64,000 nt of DNA from Streptomyces natalensis ATCC 27448 (GTDB taxonomy: Bacteria; Actinomycetota; Actinomycetes; Streptomycetales; Streptomycetaceae), in the NCBI RefSeq assembly GCF_000935125.1, contig NZ_JRKI01000029.1, positions 434,001-498,000 on the forward strand, in the 5' to 3' direction. Positions 33,769 through 41,444 of this stretch are shown here, in pieces. The translations under genes and the position numbers were made by a program. The notes beneath the pieces are model-generated. The model saw nothing but the letters and a program-made list of their open reading frames with translations, was not told the origin of the DNA and did not search any database. Every line of letters begins with the position of its first letter. The first letter of the stretch is position 1.

Positions 33769-34906
33769 ACACGCGGCTTCGGATTCCCGAGCCGGCTGGC
33801 GGGTCGCGGTGGCCAACAGCATCTCGGAGATCCCGCCGGATGTGTGGCGGAAGCTCGCGCCGTCCGACGACCCCATCTACGGGTACGCACTCTTCCAGGC
33901 CATGGAACGGACCCGACTCGGCCCGGATTCCTATCGATACCTCGTGGTCAGACAGGGAGAACGGGTCAGGGCCGTGCTGCCGACGTGTGTCTTCCGGTCA
34001 CTGGCTCTCGAGGACGTTCTGGGGAACCAGGGACGCCAAGCGCTGCGGCCTCTGCGTCGCATCATGCGAAGACCGCTGCGCATCAAGATGCTGATATGCG
34101 GACACCTTCTGGGAGAAGGGAGAGTCCTGCGCAACGGGGACGGACTTCACGAGACCGCCCGACATCTTCTGGTGGACGCGGTGCGGGAACTGTCCGCATC
34201 GGTGGGCACCCGGTGGACCGTGTTCAAGGACTTCTCACAGACGGACCTGGAGTGGCTGGATCCAGCCCTGGGAAAAGCCGGATACTTTCGGGCTCCGGGG
34301 CTTCCCGATGCGTGGCTCGGCCTCCGTGCCGAGAGTTTTGACGAATTCATTTCCTCCCTGTCCAGGAATGGCCGGAGCGTCGCCCGACGTAACCTGGCGA
34401 AGTTTTCCGGTCACCAGGACGCGGCCATCGAGGTGCGCGAGCGATTCGATGATCTCGTGCCGGCCATGATGCCGCTCTATCAGGCGGTACTCGACCGTGC
34501 GGAGACCCGACTGGACGTCTGGACACCGGAGTTCATGGCGCTGCTGTCCACCGACCCGAGGATTCCGGCGAAGGCGGTCACCTGTTGGTACCAGGACCGT
34601 CTGGTGGGGTTTCTGATCTGCCTGTTCCGGGAGAAGAGCGGGGTGGCGATCCGTATCGGCCTGGACTACGACTGCTCGCGTGACCTACGGCTCTACCAGG
34701 TCACCTACTATCGCGGCATCGAAGAGGCGATCCGTATGGGTGTGGCCAGGCTGAACCTGACACAGACCGCCTATGAGGCGAAACGCAAAATGGGCTGCGA
34801 TCTGGTCCCACTCGACCATGCCGTGACACATCGCAACCCGGTGTGCAGGGCGATCCTCAGGTATGCCTTGCCGATGGCAGTCAACCGGTCCGGAGATCAG
34901 GTGTGA
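33755..34906 (+). CDS. FemAB/GNAT-like acyltransferase, 383 aa
   Basis: The C-terminal half contains the GNAT-type core (WYQDRLVGFLICLFREKSGV, YYRGIEEAIRMGVARLNL, YEAKRKMGCDL) of the FemAB-like (PF13480/PF04339) superfamily, and the N-terminal half is a second, more divergent copy of the fold (DDPIYGYALFQAMERT). Family members join amino acids or acyl groups to amines using aminoacyl-tRNA or CoA donors. GTG 33755 has GGAGG upstream and overlaps the SRPBCC gene, so the two are coupled. In this cluster it may acylate the amine made by the aminotransferase. Ends at a strong terminator. Confidence 0.82.
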   Translation: MGSSEHAASDSRAGWRVAVANSISEIPPDVWRKLAPSDDPIYGYALFQAMERTRLGPDSYRYLVVRQGERVRAVLPTCVFRSLALEDVLGNQGRQALRPLRRIMRRPLRIKMLICGHLLGEGRVLRNGDGLHETARHLLVDAVRELSASVGTRWTVFKDFSQTDLEWLDPALGKAGYFRAPGLPDAWLGLRAESFDEFISSLSRNGRSVARRNLAKFSGHQDAAIEVRERFDDLVPAMMPLYQAVLDRAETRLDVWTPEFMALLSTDPRIPAKAVTCWYQDRLVGFLICLFREKSGVAIRIGLDYDCSRDLRLYQVTYYRGIEEAIRMGVARLNLTQTAYEAKRKMGCDLVPLDHAVTHRNPVCRAILRYALPMAVNRSGDQV

Positions 34907-35043
34907 GCCATGGGAAGCTCCTCCGCAGCTGACCTAACGCCCATCTCCTCGCCACGGTAATCACGGCGACGGACACGTCTATGTCGACGTCGACCGGGAC
35001 ACCGGTGCCTGGGGCCAGGTCTTCCAGTCGCCGAGGTGCTACC

Positions 35044-35090
35044 CCGCCCGGGACGGAACTCTCTGCAAACGGGAGTTCCGTCCCGGGCGG
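35044..35090. terminator. Strong bidirectional terminator at the cluster edge
   Basis: CCGCCCGGGACGGAACTC (35044-35061) is perfectly complementary to 35073-35090, an 18-bp stem with an 11-nt loop. It lies between the FemAB-like gene and the convergent lipoprotein gene. The sequence just before it (34960-35040) translates as GHVYVDVDRDTGAWGQVFQ, which may be a scrap of a lost gene. Confidence 0.8.
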
Positions 35091-35096
35091 TGGAGG

Positions 35097-35666
35097 TCAG
35101 GAGCCGTAGCGCTCGGTCATTTCGGTGATCTTGTTGTCTGGGCCCACTACCACGTCGTAGTAGTTCTGGCCCATGCAGTACTCGTCGATCTTGTCCTTCG
35201 ACTGACCGCTGTCGTACTGCTTGTGGTTCGGGTCCGCGCACTCCTTGACGTGGCCGATCCCGGAGAGGGTCTTGCCGGTGTTGGTCGCCGGTCGGACCTC
35301 GGGGCCGTCCTTGCCGACGACGGTCACCTTGGAGTTCATGTCGAAGGAGTACGTCTTCAAGGGGCCTTCAGGGTGGTAGAAGGCCCCTTCGTCCATCTTC
35401 GTGTTGCACAACATCTTGGCGTCGCGCGCGATGATGTTGGCCATCGCGCCTTCGACGTTGTGGACCCAGATGAGCTTGTGGCCCTTGGCGAGCGTCGGGC
35501 AGCCGTCCTTGCCCTTGTCGTCGCCCGCCGGCTTGGCGGTGGCGCTCTGAGACGGGGATGCAGAGGAACCGGGAGTGGCCATGTCGCCGTCGTCGGGCCC
35601 ACAGGCGGTCAAGGCGAGCGCGCCGGAGACGACCAGCGCGACGCTGAGAACATGCCGATTGAACAT
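35097..35666 (-). CDS. Lipoprotein of unknown function, 189 aa
   Basis: ATG 35666 gives MFNRHVLSVALVVSGALALT followed by the lipobox Cys in LTACGPDD, so the protein is anchored outside the membrane. A Ser/Ala/Lys linker (about 25-50) leads to a 135-residue domain with four Cys (DGCPTLAKG, KMLCNTKM, VKECADPN, DEYCMGQN). GGGGGAT precedes the start. The last segment YDVVVGPDNKITEMTERYG is common in Streptomyces lipoproteins of unknown role. Downstream it faces the cluster across the terminator. Confidence 0.8.
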   Translation of the reverse strand: MFNRHVLSVALVVSGALALTACGPDDGDMATPGSSASPSQSATAKPAGDDKGKDGCPTLAKGHKLIWVHNVEGAMANIIARDAKMLCNTKMDEGAFYHPEGPLKTYSFDMNSKVTVVGKDGPEVRPATNTGKTLSGIGHVKECADPNHKQYDSGQSKDKIDEYCMGQNYYDVVVGPDNKITEMTERYGS

Positions 35667-35846
35667 TGCAATCCCCCATGATGTTGCCTGCCCGGCCTCG
35701 ATGGCCGGGCAGAATACGTAAGTTGGCCCGCCCGGCGCGTAGTGCGCGGCGTTGACCTGGCCGAAGTGTATAGGCATGGGCATGGCGAATTTGTACTGCC
35801 GCCAGCCCATGACGGAGCACACGTGCCCCCATGGCGCGGCCCAGCT

Positions 35847-36392
35847 TCAGCCCTGGCGTCGGAGCTGTGCCGAAAGGTGGTGTTGCAGCGGCTGGCCGAC
35901 CGCCGCGAGGTCGTGGACGTAATCGAGCGTGCCCTCATCGGTCAGGGTGTACCGGCGGCGGGTGGCGTTGACCTCTTTGGCGGTGGGAGTGAGAGCCAGC
36001 TGATGGGTGGTGAGGTCGGCCGTCCCGTCGGCCGCACTGCCGACCAAGATCTCCGCGATGCCCGTGGGCTGCGTGATCAATGCCTCCACACGGCCATCGG
36101 GCTGGAGCCGCCACCAGCCGCTCTCCCGCGCCGACGGCCGCAGCGGGTTACCGTCCGCGTCGATCAACCAGGCGCGCGCCTCGTAACGGAGGAAAGGGCG
36201 CCCGTCGTGGCTGAAGGTGACTTCCTGCGCGTAGGTGAACTCCTCGGCGAGCGTCGGGTATCCGCCACGGCCCCGGCCGACCCAGGTTCCCAGGAACCCG
36301 ATCAGCGGCGCGAGCAGTGCGTGCGGCGCGGGCGCTGCGTCCGGCCGGAGGGCGTCCGGGTACGGGTGATTGCAGGCGGGGTCGAACATCAT
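35847..36392 (-). CDS. Nitrobindin-like (FABP/THAP4-type) haem-binding beta-barrel protein, 181 aa
   Basis: PLIGFLGTWVGRGRGGYPTL is the hallmark start of bacterial nitrobindins (LxGTWxGxGxGxYPTI). YAQEVTFSHDGRPFLRYEAR and GWWRLQPDGRVEALITQPTG follow, and the conserved haem-ligand His region is near the end (QPLQHHLSAQLRR). Family members bind ferric haem and isomerise peroxynitrite. The length is normal. ATG 36392 is used; the 180 bp upstream of the lipoprotein gene separates the two. Confidence 0.88.
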   Translation of the reverse strand: MMFDPACNHPYPDALRPDAAPAPHALLAPLIGFLGTWVGRGRGGYPTLAEEFTYAQEVTFSHDGRPFLRYEARAWLIDADGNPLRPSARESGWWRLQPDGRVEALITQPTGIAEILVGSAADGTADLTTHQLALTPTAKEVNATRRRYTLTDEGTLDYVHDLAAVGQPLQHHLSAQLRRQG

Positions 36393-36429
36393 GCGCGCTC
36401 CTGGGTCGAGGCCGGTGCCGGGTGAAAGC

Positions 36430-37854
36430 CTAGGGGGCAGGCTGCGGACAAACCGTCACCGTGATCCGCCCCGAGGCACCCGGCTGTGTCCACACGCGGA
36501 CCGTGCCCCGCCGTCCCGCCGGCACGGTACGCGGCCGAGCCACGGCCGGGCCCCGAACCGACACTCGCCATCCCACGGCCGTGGGCGGAGTGGACAGTTC
36601 GCTAACGCCGGGCCGCCCCGGGGAGCCGTAGACGAGGTGGAAGGTGCGCGCCACAGGGTCATAGCCCTGGTCACGTACCGTGCCGGCGACGGCGGGGGCG
36701 TAGGGGCGCGCGGTCTGCTCCTTGTTGGCCAGGAAGCGGCCGTCCGCACCGACGGCGCAGTACCCGCCTCCGTAGCACCACTCATAACCCGCCCAACCGG
36801 AGCTGTAGCGGTCCAGGGAGGCGAGGGCATCTCCGTAGAAGCGCGCCATATTGGGCAGCGAGCTGTCGCGCGGGCCCCACTCACCGATGACGACCGGTAT
36901 GTGCTGGGCGCTCGGGTAACGGGTGACGGCGTTCTCGTAGGCTTCGATCCAGTGCGCCGAGGGGTCGTAGTCGCCGCCCGCTTCCATCGTGGCGTCGTAG
37001 AAGTGCGGTGCGTAGACGACCTTGGGGTCGTGGATGCGGCCGAGGCCGGTGGGCAGGCCCTCGCCGACGATCGGGGTCGGTTCGACGAACAGCCTGCTGT
37101 GGCGGTCGGCCGTGCGGATGGCGGCCGCGATCCGGTTGTACATCGGGGTGAGTTGCTCGGACTCGATGCGGTGGGCGGCCGTCGGAAGGTCCTCGCCCGC
37201 GCGGAGCCGTCCCATGGGCTCGTTGATCAGGTCGTACCCGAACACGGCGGGGTGGTGGGCCAGGCGCCGGGCAAGCACCTGCCACATGCGGGCCTGCGCC
37301 CGCTGGAGGTCACGGTCCTCGTAGAGGTGCTCGAAGGCGGCCTGCACGGCGGGTTCGAAGTACTCGGCGAACCAGTCCTCCGGGTGCGGGGTGAAGGGCA
37401 GCCCGTCGGTGCGGGTCGCCCACTCGGGAATGCCGCGATGGCCGAACTCCGGTCCGAAGACGTCCTGGTGGGCGTCGATGACGACCTGGATGCGCCAGCG
37501 GTGGGCCCAGTCCAGGATCCGTTCGATCTTCCGGAGACAGCGCGCGCTGTAGTGGCCGGGTCGCGGCTCCAGGTCGTCCCAGAAGACCAGCAGGCGCGCG
37601 AAGTCGAACCCCTGGTCATGCATGTCGCGAAAGTGCCGCTCGGTGACGGCGCTGAGCGCGTCGGCGCCGCGGTGCGTCTTGTCCTCGACGTTCCAGCCGC
37701 GCAAGGTGAGCGTGCGTCCGCGGTCGTCGGTGAGCGGTGGCGGTGACGGCGGCGGTGACGGCGGCCCGTCCGCCCGTGCCGTGGCCGGTAAGAGCACCGC
37801 CAGGACGGTGGCCAGGGCCGCTCCCGCCTTCACCATGAATCCGCGCCCAGCCAT
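36430..37854 (-). CDS. Secreted GH5 glycosidase, endoglycoceramidase-like, 474 aa
   Basis: A signal peptide (MAGRGFMVKAGAALATVLAV, cleavage after ARA at about 28) is followed by a Pro-rich linker and a TIM-barrel. The acid/base is in FGYDLINEPMG and the nucleophile in IPVVIGEWGPRDSS, with VVIDAHQDVFG and HFYDATMEAGGDYDP also typical of GH5 endoglycoceramidases. A C-terminal beta domain (about 385-474) completes it. These enzymes cut glycolipids or related beta-glycosides. Not clearly in an operon. Confidence 0.9.
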   Translation of the reverse strand: MAGRGFMVKAGAALATVLAVLLPATARADGPPSPPPSPPPLTDDRGRTLTLRGWNVEDKTHRGADALSAVTERHFRDMHDQGFDFARLLVFWDDLEPRPGHYSARCLRKIERILDWAHRWRIQVVIDAHQDVFGPEFGHRGIPEWATRTDGLPFTPHPEDWFAEYFEPAVQAAFEHLYEDRDLQRAQARMWQVLARRLAHHPAVFGYDLINEPMGRLRAGEDLPTAAHRIESEQLTPMYNRIAAAIRTADRHSRLFVEPTPIVGEGLPTGLGRIHDPKVVYAPHFYDATMEAGGDYDPSAHWIEAYENAVTRYPSAQHIPVVIGEWGPRDSSLPNMARFYGDALASLDRYSSGWAGYEWCYGGGYCAVGADGRFLANKEQTARPYAPAVAGTVRDQGYDPVARTFHLVYGSPGRPGVSELSTPPTAVGWRVSVRGPAVARPRTVPAGRRGTVRVWTQPGASGRITVTVCPQPAP

Positions 37855-37968
37855 GGTCCCCCCTTCACACCGGCACGCCCTGTCGAACAGATGGCCGCCG
37901 GCGCTTCCGCCGAAACCAGGGACGGGTTGGGCAACCTCCGCCGCCCCGGAGGAGCCCGGTGGATCCGA

Positions 37969-38970
37969 TCAGTGCCCCAGCCTCTCCAGGGCCGTTTCCG
38001 GGTAGCGCTCGCCCGCCACGGCTTCCTCGGGTACGGCCCGGCGCAGCAGATCGCGGTCGGCCTCGGTCAGAGCCAGTGACACGGCAGCGGCGTTCTCCTC
38101 CAGGTAGCGGCGGCGCTTGGTACCGGGGATGGGCACGATGTCCTCGCCCTGAGCCAGCAGCCAGGCCAGCGCGGCCTGGGCGGGCGAGCAGCCGATCCGC
38201 TCGGCGACATCCCGTACAGCCTCGACCAGCCCCAGGTTGCGCTGGATGTTCTCGTCGGCGAACCGGGGCCAGCGCCGGCGGTTGTCCTGCGCGGCCAGGT
38301 CGTCGCGGGAGGAGAGGGCACCGGTGAGCATGCCGCGCCCGAGCGGGGAGTAGGCGACGACGGCGATACCCAGTTCCCGGCAGGTGGCGAGCAGTTCGCC
38401 CTCCACCACGCTGCGGGTGAACAGGGAGTACTCCACCTGGACCGCGCTGACCGGGTGGACGGCATGGGCCTTGCGCAGCGTCGCGGGGCTGACCTCACTC
38501 AGTCCGATGTGGCGTACCAGCCCGGCGTCCACCAGCTCGGACAGGGCACCGACCGTCTCCTCGACGGGCGTGGCGGGGTCGCGGCGATGTGCGTAGTAGA
38601 GGTCGATGTGCTCGATGCCCAAGCGGCGCAGGGATGCCCGGCAGGCGAGGTGCACATATGCGGCGGAGGTGTCGACGTCGCCGACCCGGCCCGTGGTCGC
38701 GTCATGACGGAGCCCGAACTTCGTCGCCACCACCATCCGGTCCCGCTCGTGAGCGCGACGCCGCAGCCAGCGGCCGACCAACTCCTCGTTGCCACCCTGC
38801 CCGTAGGCATCGGCGGTGTCCAGGAGGGTGATGCCCATCTCCAGGGCACGGTCCAGAGTGTGCTGGGACTCCTCCTCGTCCGGAACGCCGTAGGCGATCG
38901 ACATTCCCATGCAGCCCAGGCCGATCGCCGACACCTCGGGGCCGTCATCGCCCAGCTTGCGGTACTTCAT
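37969..38970 (-). CDS. Aldo/keto reductase, 333 aa
   Basis: The NADPH-dependent AKR tetrad can be read: Asp in LLDTADAYGQGGNEELVG (with Tyr), Lys in MVVATKFGLR and His in YYAHRRDPATP. The cofactor end is VPIPGTKRRRYLEENAAA. The protein is of normal length and belongs to the YajO/AKR13-like group. ATG 38970 overlaps the stop of the DUF6545 gene. It is last in the ImmA/DUF6545/AKR operon. It reduces an unknown aldehyde or ketone. Confidence 0.92.
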   Translation of the reverse strand: MKYRKLGDDGPEVSAIGLGCMGMSIAYGVPDEEESQHTLDRALEMGITLLDTADAYGQGGNEELVGRWLRRRAHERDRMVVATKFGLRHDATTGRVGDVDTSAAYVHLACRASLRRLGIEHIDLYYAHRRDPATPVEETVGALSELVDAGLVRHIGLSEVSPATLRKAHAVHPVSAVQVEYSLFTRSVVEGELLATCRELGIAVVAYSPLGRGMLTGALSSRDDLAAQDNRRRWPRFADENIQRNLGLVEAVRDVAERIGCSPAQAALAWLLAQGEDIVPIPGTKRRRYLEENAAAVSLALTEADRDLLRRAVPEEAVAGERYPETALERLGH

Positions 38971-40211
38971 CGAGCGTTCCTCTCTGTGGACCGGCCACTG
39001 GACCGATCAGTGGAGCGATCAGTGGACCGAACAGCGGTGTACGCGCGGGCGACATGCAGCAGCCACGCGACTTCTTCCGTGTAGCTCCCGCCCTTGGCGG
39101 ACTCGGGACCGGGCTCCCCGGACGTCCGGACCGGCGCATGGTCGTCATGCCGTGCCCGCAGAGCCGACACCAGCGATCTGGCCTGCACCATGGCGTGCAG
39201 CCGGTCGCCCGACAGACCCGCGTCCTCGGCCGACTTCCGAGCGCCGGCGGCCACGGCCGGGGCCATGTACGGGCGCAGCGCGAGCAGACCGTCCTGGATC
39301 TCGATGACCATGCGGTAGAGGCGGTAGCTGATGTCGCCGGGCAGGAAGCGGGCAAGGCGGACGGCATGGTGCGGGTCGAGCGCGATGTCCGGCACGGCCG
39401 CGTACACGGCCCTCCACAGCGGATGCAGCCGCTGATAGATGACGAAGTTGCGGACCAGCCGGCGCCACTCCGAGACACCCGGTCCCCAGGACGGCATGGT
39501 GAGACCTGCCACCAGAAAGAAGATACCGATCCCGTTGGCCACCGGCGTCAACAGTTCCCAGTCCAGCGGGTCCAGTCCGCTCTGCACCGCGATCAGCGAG
39601 AGCAGGCGGTTGAGACAGTAGACGAGGCACGCGCTCGCGCCGATCGCCGTGCTGTACAGGCCCCTTCGCAGCCACTGCCGTCCGGCCACTCTCCCGTAGC
39701 GGCGGCACAGCCGGATGATCTCGATCATTCCGGCACCGAACGCGCTGACGTAGAGCAGCAGGTAGGCGGCGACCAGCGGGCGGTGCGCGTTCTCCAGCAG
39801 ATAGTGCGCGCTGCGCTGTTGTGCACCCGTTCCTGCCACCGCCCACAGGACGATCATGGCGACTGCGCACAGGGCGGCGATGAGCAGCCGGACGAGAGCG
39901 CGCCGCCGGGCGGCCTCGGGCGGGTAGACCCAGTGGACGATGGCCGTGAGGAAGGCGGCGCTGGACGCGACGCCACCGAGGAGATGGATGCCCAGCGCCC
40001 CGATATCGGCCACCCCGAGGCGAGCGTCCACCGCCTGTGAGACGGAGGGCGTGGAGAGCAGGAAGGAGATCCCCTTGCAGGCGAACGCGAGGAGCAGCGC
40101 GAGCAGTGCCGGATCGCTTCTCTGATGACGCAGGTCGCGCAGTTTGTAGAGCAGCGCAAGTGCGCAGAGGACGGCGCACGCGGGGAAGACGACGGCCTTC
40201 ACGGCGGTCAC
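38967..40211 (-). CDS. MAB_1171c/DUF6545-type membrane protein, 414 aa
   Basis: Seven to eight membrane helices occupy residues 1-250 (VVFPACAVLCALALLYKL and others), followed by a cytosolic domain of about 160 residues beginning WGPGVSEWRRLVRNFVIYQ and containing LYRMVIEIQDGLLALRPYM, the signature of this actinobacterial family. The tail is a Ser/Thr/Asp/Arg repeat (STDRSTDRSS). I choose GTG 40211 because AGGAGGT sits just before it; GTG 40253 is an alternative start. The family is normally paired with ImmA-type proteases, as here. Confidence 0.85.
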   Translation of the reverse strand: MTAVKAVVFPACAVLCALALLYKLRDLRHQRSDPALLALLLAFACKGISFLLSTPSVSQAVDARLGVADIGALGIHLLGGVASSAAFLTAIVHWVYPPEAARRRALVRLLIAALCAVAMIVLWAVAGTGAQQRSAHYLLENAHRPLVAAYLLLYVSAFGAGMIEIIRLCRRYGRVAGRQWLRRGLYSTAIGASACLVYCLNRLLSLIAVQSGLDPLDWELLTPVANGIGIFFLVAGLTMPSWGPGVSEWRRLVRNFVIYQRLHPLWRAVYAAVPDIALDPHHAVRLARFLPGDISYRLYRMVIEIQDGLLALRPYMAPAVAAGARKSAEDAGLSGDRLHAMVQARSLVSALRARHDDHAPVRTSGEPGPESAKGGSYTEEVAWLLHVARAYTAVRSTDRSTDRSSGRSTERNAR

Positions 40212-40253
40212 CAGACCTCCTGGCGGCCCGTGGGACGCTGCTGCGCCGAGCAC

Positions 40254-40925
40254 CTACCGGGCATGGGGCCCCGGGCCCGGTTTGAGCGAGCTCTCGATCC
40301 GCGCGACCGTCTCGGCATCGGCGGACGGAACGCTCCACACCGACTCCACCGGAGGACGGGTAACGCGTTCGAGAATGAGGGAGGCCACGGTCTCCGCCTC
40401 CTGCTCCTCCGCGGTGGAGTAGCTGGTGCGCCCCAGCATCTCCCGTACTCGCCGTGGATCCAGATTCGGCATCAGATCGCGCATCGTCACCGTGTCGAAT
40501 CCGGTGGAGTCGCAGTGGTTGCACAGCATGTGCGCGAGCTCATGGGCGATGATGTGGTCCTGGTGCAGACGGCTGGTGTCCGCCTCGACCACGATGACGT
40601 CGAAGGTGTCCGTCGCCAGCCACATACCGCAGGGAGTCTTCGCGCCCAGGGGAAGCGGTACGAGCTGGATCGGACGGCCTCTGTCCGTGCTGAGTTGTTC
40701 CATCAGCGTGGCGATGCCGCATCCGTCGGACAGGTCCAGGCGTGCCAGTACCGCCTCCGAGGCCCGTCGCAGCTGCTTGAGTTCCTTCTTGCGGGGCTGT
40801 TTGTCAGCCCTGGAGGTCGAGGCCACGGCCTGTGCCTGCTCCTTCCCCTCCGTTGGTCTCTTCGTCTCGCCCGATGAAGACACGCCCGGAGGAGCCATGG
40901 CGTGCCGCACAGGGCACCCGAGCAC
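40254..40925 (-). CDS. ImmA/IrrE-type zinc metallopeptidase, 223 aa
   Basis: The HExxH zinc site is in DHIIAHELAHMLCNH (about residues 120-135), with a downstream acidic helix (TAEEQEAETVASLIL) supplying the third ligand. The length is typical for the domain plus a charged N-terminal tail. ImmA/IrrE enzymes usually cleave a partner XRE-type repressor. None is encoded beside it here, which is unusual for the ImmA/DUF6545 pair. GTG 40925 is preferred because AGGAGAGG precedes it; ATG 40898 is an alternative. Its stop is immediately followed by the DUF6545 start region. Confidence 0.85.
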   Translation of the reverse strand: MLGCPVRHAMAPPGVSSSGETKRPTEGKEQAQAVASTSRADKQPRKKELKQLRRASEAVLARLDLSDGCGIATLMEQLSTDRGRPIQLVPLPLGAKTPCGMWLATDTFDVIVVEADTSRLHQDHIIAHELAHMLCNHCDSTGFDTVTMRDLMPNLDPRRVREMLGRTSYSTAEEQEAETVASLILERVTRPPVESVWSVPSADAETVARIESSLKPGPGPHAR

Positions 40926-41444
40926 AGTAGCGCCTCTCCTAGGGGGAGGCAGTTGCCGGGATGCGCGTCAGTCGGCCACTCCCCGGTGAATTCGCGGCCA
41001 CACAGCGGTGGTTGGCCCGCCGGGTACGCGGGCGTGGGGCGAACGGGTCGGTACGCGTGCAGGCGCACAAGGTGCCCGGCTGCGACAAGTGCAGCCCGCC
41101 TCCGGGCAGTTCGTCAGTGGACGATGCGGACCACGTTCCGGTCCGCTGCGTGGATCTTGCGCGACCGCTCCGGCGGAGCCGCCGTCGCCCGCCAGGGCGC
41201 GCCGCGCAGGGACGCGAGGCGCTCGGCCGGGATCCACACCCGATCGTTACGTGGAGTGATGCTCCGACACGGACCGTATCGATCCCTCGCTCGGGACAGG
41301 GCCCGGCAGGGTGTCCCGTCGGCTGGTCCTGGGGGACCATGGAAGCCGAAGCACTCCACGGAGAGGGCAGGTCGGACAACATCGCAGGCCGCAGACCGGA
41401 GTGAGCGGGCGCCTACGTGGTCCGTCGACGGGAAGGAGGCCCTG
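40926..41444. other. Intergenic region, no gene seen
   Basis: The 519 bp between the divergent ImmA and SpoIIE-type genes contain overlapping reading frames on both strands with no recognisable protein. It should hold the promoters of both. GGAAGGAGG at 41431-41439 is the ribosome-binding site of the next gene. Confidence 0.5.

Noticed and set aside
19448..34906. Integrated plasmid or prophage origin of the cluster
   Set aside because: No integrase, tRNA target, direct terminal repeats, replication or phage genes were seen at the edges.
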